A program made the translations under genes and the position numbers. Below, piece after piece: positions 12,911 through 38,107 of a stretch of DNA of 64,000 nt (positions within the stretch are counted from its first letter, which is position 1; every line of letters begins with the position of its first letter). Under the pieces are notes generated by a model, which saw only the letters and a list, made by a program, of their open reading frames with translations, was not told the DNA's origin and did no database searches. Source of the DNA: Vanilla planifolia (Eukaryota; Streptophyta; Magnoliopsida; Asparagales; Orchidaceae); NCBI GenBank assembly GCA_023846275.1, contig CM043874.1, positions 21,509,130-21,573,129 on the forward strand, read 5' to 3'.

Positions 12911-14649
12911 GAATTATCTATTGAACTTGTACGATGCCTACTTTAGAGCATCTGTCATTATTATGATATAATAAGGTTTATCATATATATATGATTATGT
13001 ACATTAACTAATATTTCTCACACAAGTATTGTAGTTTACAATCACAACATACTATATTTTCTTGAAAGCTTAATTTTTGTAAAAATATGTATCGTACGAT
13101 GTGATATACCTTTAAACTAGTACGATCAATACAAGTGAAACCTAGCTCATGATTTAAGCAAAATATATCTATTTCTGTCATACAAGTAAGACACACTATT
13201 GTACCATATGATATATACTTAAGAGTTTGGTTTGAAGATTTAGCTATTTATTGAATATGAACTTCTTATATAACATATCATACCATATATTCATGTATCA
13301 TACAATATTTTTTCAAGAGGTTAGAATTTGGTTATGAGAGAGTTTATGCTCTTTGTACTATATAATGTCATCATTATATATGTATGAAACATTTGTGCTA
13401 ACAAAAATAAACTTATCTAATAAGCGTATTGTCGAGGTGATCTAATCTTAATTTCTATTGCTTTTATATGACCTTGTTAATGTATTAATATGATTTGAGT
13501 CTCAAAAGCATAATGACTAGTTGAAGTTTTTTAGAAAACCAAGGTTAGCCATTGTGTCTTTATTTGAATATAATACACTTATATAAATATAGATGAAAAA
13601 AATATAAGCAAAAGATGATACTTCAACTTACATACCTTAACTGATCAATTTCTTAGCAATATTCTCAACTTATGGATGGAGCACTAGAATACACTTATAA
13701 CATCATTCTAAGTTTAGTTTATATTTTATTTTTTATTAGTGCATATTATTAATATATTATCTCACTAATTTAGTAATTGTGTCACATTATTTCTTAAAAG
13801 ATTGAGATATAAGTTATTGCATAAACTATTTAAAATATTGTATAACTTAGTATTTTAGCTCTTGTGATTCTACTACCAAGTAGTTGGCTCGTGTGTGGCT
13901 ATAGGTGACCTACTTTAAGCTCAATGAAGCAACTATTATGTGTGCAACCATGTTGGCCCACTACTATGAGTTCAATGGAGTTGTGTTTAATCAAGTTGTT
14001 AAAGTGTTGATTTAAGCCTCCTCACTAATTAGGCAAAAGGTCATTAGATTAATGGAAGTCTGGTTAAGCCAATCAATGATAGATGTAAGTAAAGATTTTA
14101 TCAATTCACTTAAAACATTGTGTGCCGCTTGTCTTATACTTTCTAATGCCTTATTTCTTACTGTTATAAATTTCTATTCACTATTTAACCAATAATTAAG
14201 TAATTTGAAAGTTAAATAAAGTAAATTAAAATAATATATATTTGATTGAATTAATTTGATTAATAATAAACTTTGTATCATTATGTTCAAATCAAGTCTT
14301 GTTACTACTATCATAACCTTGAGGTTAAAGTAATCCATTAGTTTAAAATAATTAATCATTATATTCATAATTAATAACAAATTATTTGAAAAGATAAAGA
14401 AGGATTTTTGAGAATCAAAGCATTACTTGCTTAACTCAAATATGGTATTACTAAATTAAAATTGAGTTGTAAGGAATAAAGTATTGAACTCATGAAAAAG
14501 TTTTTTGCAAATAATCTGAATAATCAAAAAGATAATACCACTATTTGACATAGTCTTTGTAATCAACTAGTTTGTTGAAGGTCTTATGTTTGAATTTGAT
14601 TAAGTTTAACATTTACATAATTTAGCCCTCGCCCCTCTTGTAGGCTATC
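12911..14649. other. AT-rich intergenic DNA
   Basis: No gene is recognised. The part from about 12960 to 13330 is rich in GTATCGTAC-, ATCATAC- and GTACGAT-like words, a theme shared with the dispersed repeat family, but no clear alignment could be made. Confidence 0.35.
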
Positions 14650-15910
14650 AAGTTTTTTACAAGAATAATTCCTAAGATTATGACCGCCATACTTTGGAGA
14701 TAATGTTTCTAAGCTTAAGATTGTTTGGAGAGGATTGAAATATTATTTGACAACATAGCTTATGATGATCATTAAAAGGTGCCACTAATTGTATCGGTAT
14801 TGATAGTATTATTGACATTGGTGTAGAGGCTAGAGTTAGATATTATTTGGAGATAAGGAAAACTCTAAGATATCATGGTAGGAGTTTTGACATGCATTTT
14901 TTGGAATAGTACATCCTTAATTCCATTAAAGAGAAAATATGGGATGATTTGTTAAGTCTCATCAAAGTAATCTTATAATAAATGTGTATAAGAATATTTT
15001 CAAAACTTATAATATATGCTCCAAAAATGATAGCTATAGAGAAATGGAGATGCTATCTTTCTAGAAAAGGATTAACATATGCATTAAGGAATATTCTTGT
15101 AATAATGGAATTCAAATCACTTAGGAAACTGGTGAAAATGTCAATGATAGTTGAACAAGATCTTGCAATAATAGAAGCCAAAAAAGTAGAAAAAAAATAA
15201 GGAAAGAGAATTTCACTTTATATGAAAGCAACAAAGCTAACAAGGTAGAAGGTTGAACATCAATGAATGATAACTGAAAAAATTTGCAATGCCAAACTTC
15301 TATGAAATTTCATAGAGAAGAATGCAACAAGAAGGGAATAAAATACTTCAATTGTGGCAATTTTGAATGGTATGCTAAAGGATGTGCTTAAGAGAAAAAG
15401 ACAACAATGGGTGAGAATCTGCACAAGGAGGACTCTAAAAAACTAACAAAGAATAATAATAGCAAAGGTAAGAGCCAAGACTATATGCAAACTCTGACAC
15501 ATCCTCTTATCTATGCAATCAATCACTGAAGATCCATCATCGCTAGATGTTATCGTAGGTATTTAAAAGTTCTTAATAATCCTATGGAAATTTTGATTTG
15601 ATTGTGTCACAGCTTATTTATTCATATCTACAATATTAGTTAAAGGCAACCAAAAAAATCCTTTTCAAATTACTTTACAATAAGTAAAATAATAATTATA
15701 GGTCAATAACTTCTTAAGAATGTGGACATAAATGGAATGTCTTTCAACTCTAAACTAACATTAATCAATATCATGAAGTTTGATATAATCTTAGGAATAG
15801 ATTGTTAGTAACTCATAAATTTAGTATTAATTAATATAAAAAATTATTAGATTGGAAGATGGTTCGAAACTAGTTTTCTTTGATAAAAAAAATAAAATTA
15901 CCACTCATAT
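14650..15910 (+). mobile_element. Decayed Ty3/gypsy gag-protease relic
   Basis: Plus-strand, stop-interrupted frames give a Ty3/gypsy order. A retrotransposon gag domain lies at about 14880-15180, where a Phe-rich start, LNSIKEKIWDDLLSLIK, the IFSKLIIYAPKM segment and GLTYALRNIL match the usual gag pattern. A zinc knuckle follows near 15344-15385 (YFNCGNFEWYAKGC, with the first Cys and the His lost). The protease C-terminal region with FDIILGID lies at 15779-15805. No reverse transcriptase is seen downstream. Multiple stops and lost zinc ligands show it is long dead. Confidence 0.65.
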
Positions 15911-16449
15911 CTATAATGAAAGCCTAAAAGCTACTACAAAAAAATGTAAGTGTTACTTAATATCTATATGATGTACTACAAAAAAGAGTTAAGACTTGAA
16001 GACATATCAATGGTTTGTAAATTCTTGAAAGTTATTTAATATCTATATGATGTACCAAGACACTTAACGTAGTTTAACAAGCTTAGATTTGCTAGTTCAA
16101 TGCAATCACCAATGGGTGGTTGTGCAATCGTGGTAATTACGACACGCTACAGAATCATTGGAACATTGGCTTAGAGACGCTAATGGTATGGGCGATTAGG
16201 AATCTAACATTTGGGTTCAAAATAGGTAAGAAGTATAGGATATCAATTTTGAAACTCAAAATTACAAATTAAAATAAAATTATTTTTTATATTAAAAAAT
16301 AATTATTAATGAACATAAAAGAGAAAATTCATGTTTTTGCAAATCAAAAGACATTATTAAATGGACTTATGATATGGCTTTAAGAATTGAAAATTATGAA
16401 AAATAATAGAGATAAAGCATTCATTCCATAATAATAACAACGGGCTTCA
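15911..16449. other. Intergenic DNA with a short direct repeat
   Basis: A block with TTAATATCTATATGATGTAC occurs at about 15956 and again about 77 bp further on. Around 16080-16220 the GC content rises slightly but no coding match is evident. Confidence 0.4.
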
Positions 16450-16890
16450 TCGACTTACGATATGGCTTCTGATTTATTTATTATGCTTACCGATTAATAT
16501 TGATATTATTTATATTTGGTTACTTATATTGAATTTATCTATTGATATCAATAACTCTTATTTGTGCTTACATCACAAGTCATGCATTAACTATGTTGAG
16601 TTTTGGTGATTTTGATGTCATAAGAGATGACCACACTCCTAAGATTTTAGATAAGGCAATGCTTGGTTTGTGTTGCGTGTTGAAAGTATGATCAAACATT
16701 AGCATGAGATCTATATCTAGATTATATTATTATGCTGGTATTTTATTTTATGATTTTATGTGATTAGTACTAGGGAGTTTGTTATACTATTACGTCTCCA
16801 CCTAAGATTTTATGTCCTTGATATTTTAACTATGCACAACCATTTATTTGTTAACCTAATCAATAGATTGTGAGATAAGATCCTGAGAAG
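16450..16890 (+). mobile_element. Relic 5' LTR of a Ty3/gypsy element (copy B)
   Basis: This aligns with 21150-21690: both share the TTTATATTTGGTTAC-like block, a CATCACA(A/G)(G/A)TCAT block, a GATTTTGATGTCATAAGAG-like block, a GGCCACACTC-like block and a final AATTGTGCATAA-like block. A primer-binding-site relic follows directly at 16892 and a gag relic at about 17080, so this is best read as the 5' LTR of that element. Its start is approximate. Confidence 0.5.
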
Positions 16891-16891
16891 T

Positions 16892-16903
16892 TGGTGTTAG
16901 AGC
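16892..16903 (+). other. Relic primer-binding site for initiator tRNA-Met
   Basis: TGGTGTTAGAGC matches 10 of 12 bases of TGGTATCAGAGC, the sequence complementary to the 3' end of plant initiator tRNA-Met that primes many plant retrotransposons. It lies between an LTR-like repeat and a gag relic, where such a site belongs. Confidence 0.55.
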
Positions 16904-17079
16904 TTTGGTTTATGAATAGGTGAGAGATTTGAGTGAGAATACTATAACATCATAAGCATTCTCATTATTATTCATGTTATTATTAATTATCTATAAGCTT
17001 ATCTAAATAGCATGTTTGGGTATTGTAGTGGCATATGTGAGTTCTAGTTATGGGTAGGAAAGAATCTAGGAATATGGAT

Positions 17080-17950
17080 AAAGAAAAAATAGTAAAATGA
17101 TAAGGTAAGACATAACAAGAACTAGCTCAAACTCTTATCTCATATTGCAAGCTATTGGGGGTTTTAACAGTCAAGACACAAGGACACCAATCGATAAGAT
17201 AGTGAATTAGTTTCACCATATGCATCCACTACCATTTGTAGGGATCTTATGCAGTAGAAAGTTGGTTGGAGTAGACAGTGAGAATATTTGATGGGATGTC
17301 TTGTCCTGTTGACAGGAAGACAGCTTTGGTAATAATGTTGAAAATTGATGTTAGCCACTGGTAGAGCTCCCGACACCAAATTTGATTTTTGGTTAGATCA
17401 ATAAAAGAAATTTCCTCAAAAGAGTTTGTAGGATATTTTGAGAGATGGTATATTTCTATGTCTACAAGAGCAAAGATACAAGAAGAATTAAACAATTTGA
17501 GACATGATGACATGGATGTTTTAGCATATTAACATAAATTCAACCACTTTGTAGAATATGCACAATAGTTACATTGAAAGAACAAAATTTTCGTGTTTCA
17601 TTAAGGTTTATGAGCTAAAATTCAAATGGCCCTGATGACTATCTAAACCACAAATTATATGAAGCTAGTATAGCATACCTACAACATTAAGTTAGAAATG
17701 GGTTTGGCATCTAACAAAGTAAGAGGAAAAATAAAGATTGAATTTCTAATATTTAAAGATGAATTTTCTAGGAAAAGAGGTCGTTATAGTGTTTCTAATA
17801 GTTCTCGTAAACCAAAGTTAAGAAAATTTCAATTCCCAAAAGGAACTAGTTATAATTAAACTAATTTTGTATAGAAAGAAATTAGTAAATGTGGTAATTA
17901 TGGTCAATGACATAGAGGGAATTGTAACCAAAATCTATCAAAACATTAAG
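17080..17950 (+). mobile_element. Decayed Ty3/gypsy gag relic
   Basis: Plus-strand frames with stops read FHHMHPLPFVGDP near 17210, then VRIFDGMSCPVDRKTALVI, then an EFVGYFERWYIS segment and a SYKNxF-like region. This is the order expected for a Ty3/gypsy gag (F-x-x-x-x-PPxFxG, W-x-x-x-x-x-x-I/F, F-x-x-x-F/Y). A degenerate zinc knuckle (SKCGNYGQ, stop, HRGNC) lies at 17881-17928. The region downstream of 17950 is not recognisable. Confidence 0.65.
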
Positions 17951-18954
17951 ATATTATTACTTATAAAGAGTTGGCACATATTCGATGAATTGCCCTAAGG
18001 CAATGGAACTAAAGGTTGTTATGACATCTATGAGTGAAGAAAGAGACACAATAGATAAAAGGAGAGGAATGGGAACACCTTCAGGGTCTAGAGGTGCTGG
18101 TCGAGATAGTATATCTAACAAAGAAAGACATGCATGAATGTATTCTATCACTCATCAAGAAGCTCATTGGTCCCTTGATATCATTACAAGTACACTATAC
18201 TTACAAAAAATTACCTATTATTATTTGATTTGTTTGTAGAATATTCTATTCATTTATTTTTATTTGTATGATAAGTAAAATAAGTGTTTAATTGAAACCA
18301 TTAAAGGAATTGTCAAGTAAGCATACAAAATAAGAATAGTATTATATTAGGAAATTGGATAAAAAAAATGAGATGGAAATCAAAGGGAATAAGTTGTTTA
18401 TATTGTTAAATGTTTTACCCACAATAGAAAAAAGTCTTTCAGAAGAAGACAATTTAGTGAAAAATCTAATAAAAAAAGAAGTTACTTGGGAAAATAAAAA
18501 TTTGTTAGAATTATGCAAGATTTGACACTTTTTTAAACTTTTAGGACAAAAGTTCTACAAGAAGGGAAGATAATAAAAATCCTAATTTTTATAAAAATAT
18601 TTCTTAAATTTTGGTATAAAACTTTTGTAAAGAGAAAAGATTGTAATAATCCTTATTTTTAACCCATTCAAGATGAAAGAAATCTTAGAATCAAGTTAAG
18701 AAGATTGTGATCACATATGACTAAAATTTGATCGAGTCAATTTCTTAAAACATATTATTTTATACATAAAAAATATTAAAATAATAATAAAATATTAGGA
18801 AGTGCTTAATGCTCAAACTTGTTCAAAAATATTATTTAAGCATATTAATAAGAAGATTTATAAGAGATGAGTCTAATGATATTGACTTTATAATTTTTGA
18901 ATGAGTAAATAATTTATTATAATTTTGTAATAATTTAATATATATTTATAATTT
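17951..18954. other. AT-rich DNA downstream of the gag relic
   Basis: This may contain the decayed protease and polymerase of the element upstream, but no motif could be read with confidence. Confidence 0.35.
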
Positions 18955-19272
18955 TAAAATTATGGTTAAGATAGATTTGTAATTTTGTAAATTCTAGCTT
19001 ATGTCAAAGTAAATTTGTAAAAGATAAATCTACAAAGATAGAAATGTCAGCTACGTCATGGCAGATTTGTGATTTTGTTGCAAAAGAATTTGTTTGCACA
19101 AAGGATATAATTTAAAAATTATTCTTAAGATAGATTTATAATTTTGTAAATTCTAGCTTATGTCAAAGTAAATTTGTAAAAGGTAAATCTACAAAGATAG
19201 AAATGTCAGCTACATCATGACAGATTTGTGATTTTGATACAAAAGAATTTGTTTGCACAAAGGATATAATTG
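18955..19272. repeat. 159-bp tandem duplication
   Basis: Two adjacent units share nearly the whole sequence from the TTAAGATAGATTTRTAATTT block to CACAAAGGATATAATT. The marker ATTCTAGCTT starts at 18991 and 19150, giving a period of 159 bp. The copies differ at only a few positions, so the duplication is recent relative to nearby relics. Confidence 0.9.
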
Positions 19273-20756
19273 TAATTATGAAAATATAGGGGGGTGTTTT
19301 GTAAAAAAAAGATTATGTTTGAGTATAATATATTTGTATGGTGCTTGTAAGTTTTTCTAATTTTTAGAGAGTCAGATAAAACTAACTCTTTGTAAATTAA
19401 ATAATAATATGTTAATTATGGATAAGTATGTTGATAAAACTATTATTTATAATTATAAAAGCCAACTCATGCATTTTCTCTCCTAATGAGGATGAGTTTG
19501 GCTTCAAGTTAGATACATGCATAGGTTTTTGGGAGCTCAAATGAGATAGTGTCATCAAGAAGCTTAGAGATCTACCTAAAGAGGCATGACTATGCAATTG
19601 AGAACCACTAGGAAGAGAAGCTAAGTTTATCATGAAATGAGATGTTGTTTATCATCGTGTCAAACTACTATGAGCTCGGAATTCCTAGCTATTGTAATTC
19701 GACAAAAAGTTTTGGTCAAGAGAGTGCTCCAACTTAAAGGGCCATTATCGTTAGCTAGATAAGTTTATAAATTAATTTGCTAACTTATTGTACTGTGGTT
19801 TCCAACAACAGAGGAGAGGAGAGTGACACAAAAAAATTGGAGGAACTAAGTATTGCCAATGGGAGATGATTTAATTTGTCATACTAGTATGAGGAAGTAT
19901 AAGACTTGAGCTATCGGGTTCATTACACAATGATGATTTGGATATCATACTTATACAATTGCTTGAATTATCAAATTCATCATATAAAGGTAATATGGGT
20001 ATAAATCTTGTATAATATAATTTAGGCAAAATATATTGTCTTACTCGTACAATTATAAAGATTATACTAGATGATCCTTCGAGGGCTTAAGGCAAAAAGT
20101 TGGCTAAGTCAGGTGGTTAGAATCATATGAGTATTATGCATAGAGTCATACTGTACAATATGAAAAGGTTAAATCCATGCATTAGATGAGTATAGTAATA
20201 AATCATATCATATCTATAAATGAATATTGTAGCAGTATGATTTAGGTTGATCATACTGGACAATAGATTTGAGTTTAAGTAATAAAAAATTTGGCAATGT
20301 CTAAGTGGTAGACAACTATGACATACATGATTGTAGGGTACGATAGGTCAAACTTTTGTTCACAAAAAGACGTACTTATATTGAGTGATGAGAAAAAAAA
20401 ACTTATAATTTTAATCATAAAATACGATATTCATATCATTTCAATACAAATAATGGGTGAGATCAATATATTGGTGAGAGAAAAAATTAGAATCATTAAG
20501 TACTATGTGGTTAATCTTATTATATGATAATTAAGAAATAATAACATTAAATAAATAATCATTTGGGAAGTTAAAATAAGATAGTATGGTAAGAGCATAG
20601 AGATCATAAGATAAGATTAAGTTTAAATTAGCAATCTTATTTTACATTTGAATATGGTTAAATAAGTAATTTGATTATTTAAAAATTTGTTGTGGTTATT
20701 TAGTAATGAAGAAAAATGAAAATTAATACTGAATATAATAAAATCATAATACTCTT
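19273..20756. other. AT-rich intergenic DNA
   Basis: No gene is recognised. The stretch 19880-20400 has many ATCATAC/GTATGAT-like words, as in the dispersed repeat family. Confidence 0.35.
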
Positions 20757-21050
20757 CATGTATGTGCAATACTTTAGTGTGGCTAGGTGAATGATATCAT
20801 TTTTGCAAAAATCATCAAAAATTTTATGTGACTAAAGCAATAATATCCTCCATGTAAAAGTCATCAACACCTTAGTATAACCAAGGCAATGATACCTTTT
20901 ATACGAAAGGCATTGACATTTCAGTATAACTAATGTTACAATATCATACATGTACAAGTCAACAATATTTTAGTTTATTAGAACTATAATATCCTACATG
21001 CATAAGTCACCAATATTTCAATATTGGTAGGGCTATGATACTCTTTTACT
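20757..21050. repeat. Diverged minisatellite, about six copies of a 49-50-bp unit
   Basis: A block of the form AAGTCAWCAAYATTTYAGTATA..., then GCAATGATATCCTACATGT, recurs about every 49-50 bp. Unit markers are visible near 20764, 20861, 20911, 20959 and 21007. Copies differ strongly, so the array is old. It lies next to, or inside, the LTR relic that follows. Confidence 0.75.
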
Positions 21051-21149
21051 TAATTTTTTTTGTAATTATTAATTATTAGATCCAAATATAATAGTTTAAA
21101 AATTTGAGAATGATAATAATATAAAATATAAAAAACTAGAAATAATAAA

Positions 21150-21492
21150 AAATAAAATATGGCATTCATTTTTTGTCTTGTTTCTAATATATTCATGGTA
21201 TCTAGTGTGATTTTAGATTTACTTGTTATTTATTATCACAACTTATTGTATGACTTTTTATTTATCTATCATGTTTATTTATTTATATTGATATTTATTT
21301 TATATTTGATTATATTACTAAATTTATTTATTGAGGATATATAAATCTTATTAGTACTTGCATCACAGATCATACATTTATTATATCAAGATTTGAGGAT
21401 TTTGATTGTATGGGATAGGCCACACTCGTAGATTTGAGAAAGCAATGCTTAATATAAGTTAAGCATTGAAAGTATAATAGAACATTGGTTTG

Positions 21493-21530
<38 letters not shown>

Positions 21531-21690
21531 TTTTATATATGGATTATTTTATTATATTAGTATCTTGTTTTCATTCTATGATTTTCTTTAATTTGTATTT
21601 ATGATGTTGACAGATCGTTAAGTTTATATCTTCACCAAATATTTTAATTGTGCATAATCTTTAATTTTTTAACTTATTAAGTAAATGATA
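21150..21690 (+). mobile_element. Relic LTR of a Ty3/gypsy element (copy C)
   Basis: This aligns with 16450-16890 over several blocks (TATTGATATTTATTTTATATTTGATTA, GCATCACAGATCATAC, ATTTTGATTGTATGGG, GGCCACACTC, ATTGTGCATAA). An (AT)n tract has expanded inside it at 21496-21529. No gag follows, so it could be a solo LTR or the 3' LTR of the relic that begins near 16450. Confidence 0.45.
21496..21529. repeat. (AT)n microsatellite
   Basis: An uninterrupted AT dinucleotide run of about 34 bp within LTR copy C. Confidence 0.9.
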
Positions 21691-22876
21691 AGGTGGAGCC
21701 ATGACACTCTAGATCCATTTCTTATTTCATATAACACAAGAGGTAGTTCATCTCCTCATTCTATCTTATAATATCCCTTTCAACTTTTGTAAATTTTACT
21801 ATTCATGCTACCTAAGGTCTCTTCTTGTCCAAATCCAAAACCTTGTTTGAGCAAAGTTCTCACATTAGACCCAAATTCTATCAATCTTTAAACCCTCACA
21901 TCATTTTATACATAATCATGTTAAGCTATGAGATTAATTAAAGTTGATAATTCATATGAACTAAATAAATTCTTTGACAAATTTGAAGACATGTTTTGTG
22001 GTGCTGTCCATCATTAGCGTCTAGGGTAGTTAATGAGGCCATCCATCTTATGGATGCATTTTTCTTGGCCATGAAAGATAATGGAATTATTTGTTCCATG
22101 CAAGAGATAAACCTTCTATAAATCTCATGTTAAGATATGACCAAACACATCAACTTAGCTAATTAGCTTTTATGAGACCTACTTTAGACTAAAAAATCAA
22201 TGTCTCCTAGCAATAAAACATCCACATTATAACTAAGGTTTCATGATTACAAAAGATTAATCTCCAACCTATATGTTTCTTGGACAATAAAATAGTGGGA
22301 TCTATTTGTTATTCCCAATAATTTTCACTCAAATCATCCTTTTTTGTTCTTTTTATCTCCTTCATTATAAGCCTTTGATTAAAGATTCGTCTGTCTTAAA
22401 TAGTTAATTAACAATAAGTGTTTGCATCTACATTTTATTCATTTTTTTCTTTGCCAATGAACTTCCTTTTTTATTTAAAATGTTTGAATATAATAAATTT
22501 GAAATTCATTCAGTACTCTAAAAATGCAGCCCATAAATGTATTTTTGAGCCATAATTTAACTATTGATACATCTATTATTTTTAAAACTATTTAACAATT
22601 GAAATAAAGTTCAATTCAGTATAAATTAGCAAGCACATACATTTCACTTTTATGCCAAACCCTAAAACGATATGATGATTAATTCAACTCAATTTAATGA
22701 TTCATAAAACATTTTGTTACAATAATAAAGTGCTTATATAGCACTTCAATGTTCAACGTTATGACATCAAAACCAACAAAAAAATTTGATAAATAATACA
22801 AGAAGTACATACAAAATGCTGAACCAAGCTCTTTGTTTAGCCTGCACCCTTAACCCAAACAAAATGAATTGTGATA
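21691..22876. other. Intergenic DNA downstream of the METTL4-like gene
   Basis: The right end should hold the 3' untranslated region of the minus-strand METTL4-like gene. No other gene is recognised. Confidence 0.4.
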
Positions 22877-35173
<12,297 letters not shown>

Positions 35174-37470
35174 CGCTTTCGGATTTTAGGCCGATGTTCG
35201 GTAGGCCGGGATGCTTCGAATGGAGTTGAAAAAGTAACAAGGGGCAATTTTCTCATATCATGTGATTTGTAATTAATGTGAAATATTTAATTAACAAAGT
35301 CTTTATTATTAGTTCTATATCACACTTATACATTTATTCTTTTGTTATTTCAAATATCATTTAAGCTTTATAGAATAAATTTATTTATATTGTTGGATCC
35401 ACACCAAAAGGAGAGTAGAGAATGAGTGGATTGGTTGTAAAAATTATTTTTCAAAAGATATTCAAGTAAAGTTTTTGCAAATTATCATAATTATTTCAAA
35501 TTTCTAAAATTATTTGTGATGCAAATACATTTAAATGCAAAAAAAAAAAATAAATAAAGCAAAAATACAATTATTTTTTTAAATGGATCGACTTAACTCA
35601 AGAGCTTACGTTTATCTCCAAGCTAACAAACTTGAGCACAACTCTAATCATTCATTTGTCACAATCAAGTAGAGAAATATAATACAACTTTTTCAAGAAT
35701 TTGGCATAACCAATGCTACAAATTAAGTAGCCCAAGCTAAGCCAAATCTCTTTATATTAAATAGACTAGAAATAGACCAAAGCAAAGAAAAAACAATAAT
35801 TAATTTATAGTGCAAATCTACTTAATTTGGACAAAATATACAAATAAAACATTATAAATTAAGAGTGTTATCTAATATATCTAAGTGTATGAGATGAATA
35901 TTGTAGATGTAAAAAATGTAACAGCACTTTAATGAGAGAATGTAAATATTGAATGTTTTGTAAACTCTTTGCTTACATTTACATTCTTCCAAATTAATTT
36001 TGACTTAATAGCAAAGTCAATCACTTATCATGATAAAGTTATGGCCAATACAAAGCAAGTAGGCTCTAAGATGATTTTAAAATATTTTAGCATAATCATA
36101 AACTTATTATTAATGCTTGGTGGTCTTTGTATAAGAAAAAAATTCAAAAAATATCTTAAAACATCTCCAATGACTATCCTAGTAGGTATATCAATATTTT
36201 AATTTTTAGCAAATTAGTTGTTATCTAGCTTTGTGTAGTAGATATGTTACCACAAATGCATCACACCCCCAAGTTGATCAGCACAATGTGATGTGCAAAG
36301 GTATAATGCAATAAGAGCCAATATAATACAGCATATGACAATTTCAATTTTCTCAAGCATCATCCACTAGCATACCTAGTAAATTATATATGATGTATTA
36401 TAAGTTGATAACTAACATATCATATATTATTCTTAGGATGATAAAATGTGAAGATAGCATTTATCACATACCATATGCTAGTATCCATATACAATACATG
36501 ACCTAAATATAATTTATATAGTAACCACATATCATACATTAAGTTTAATTTTGTTAAAATTTGAAATGATGCATTTTAAGTACTTTTATAACTTTAAACT
36601 TTTGTATATGATGCATTCAAAATAATCAAGATACATTTTGTGAATTCTATAAGTTAAGTTATTTTAAGCCTAAAATTTGTTTTAGAATTTGTAGAATTTT
36701 GCAATCAAAACATCTTTCTCTTATTTCTCAATATCAATTTAATTATAAACAAAAGTTGTAAATTAAAAGGATAATCGATAAGTTTCACATACTTTTCATT
36801 ACTTGCATGAATATTATTAATTGGATTTACGTAATCATACTATATGCAATTTATCATAAGATCAAATTCTAAAAATGACATATATAAATGCAAAAGTGTG
36901 CATATGCAACTATTGATAATTAAAATAAACATTATGCCAACTTTTAATATAAGTCCTTAAAAAATTAGAAAATCTTTTGTAGGCATCTTTTTGACTCATG
37001 TGCACCAATAGAGTTCCTATTTCATTTTTATGTCTTTAAAACTTTATAAAGATTATACAAGTTGAGCACTTATTAAGCCACTTCATGATTGGTAATCCTC
37101 AAATCTATTTATCTTAAAAATAACCTATAAAACATACTAAGTAGACATGTTAAGCCATCATATACATTTAAAAGATTTGTTATTATTAAAACCAAGTATT
37201 GCTTCCTTTAAGGTAATGGGATTCAATAAAATAACATATTTAAATTATGATTTATCAAATATCTTTATATGTTGGTCATATATTCTCACATAATCAAACT
37301 TATTACATTTATTTTCACTAAATTACTATTATAATCATAAAAAAACAAATTTTTAATGGCATTAGAATCAAAATGTAAAAAATAATTAAGGTGTTTTCAT
37401 TGATACTAATTAAAAAAATTATAATAAAAAATAACATAAATTAGGTGATAAAATTTATAAATTTTAATAT
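35174..37470. other. Upstream region of the METTL4-like gene and AT-rich DNA
   Basis: The first 100 or so bases, which are GC-richer, are the probable 5' leader and proximal promoter of the METTL4-like gene. No TATA box is convincing. The rest is AT-rich without recognised coding sequence. Confidence 0.4.
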
Positions 37471-38030
37471 ATATATATGATGTAATATCAACAAATGAAG
37501 AAAGGACTTATGAACTCAATAAAAAAAAGTAAGATTGAATAAAAAGAAAATTCACTATGCATCAAAAGAGTAAAATAATTATAATCTATCTTCTTTCCCT
37601 TAAAAAAAAGTGCAATGATATTAAAAATTAAGCATTAATTGTTAGAATATAAATAATCTTTTCATAACTCATAGATAACTATTTATAATCATAAAAAATA
37701 AGAAAATAACTGAAGTAGTTAGCAAAATTATTGAATCATCCATAAGTTTTAATACTTATAAGAAAAATAGGCTTTTATTAAACTAGCCTTGAATTCTAAA
37801 GGCTCTACTTTAATCAATTAATAACCTCAATTCAAAATGAGCATTGGCGAACACTAGTTAAGTTATAATCAAAGTTAAACAAAGCAAAGCTTAAAGGTTT
37901 AAAAATAGTTTACAATGTTTGTCAAAAAATTGATGACAATTAAGGATGCATAGCTATGTCTGAAAAATTCAAAAATAAACTTGCCATGTGTCATCATTTA
38001 ATCACTATAGGACTATAACAGACCATGGTG

Positions 38031-38107
<77 letters not shown>

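Noticed and set aside
20318-20527. AT-rich frames of 60-90 residues at many intergenic places (for example 12713-12907, 20318-20527, 35969-36202, 40177-40377)
   Set aside because: Ile/Leu/Phe/Tyr/Asn/Lys-biased translations of AT-rich DNA, with no motifs and no support beyond length.
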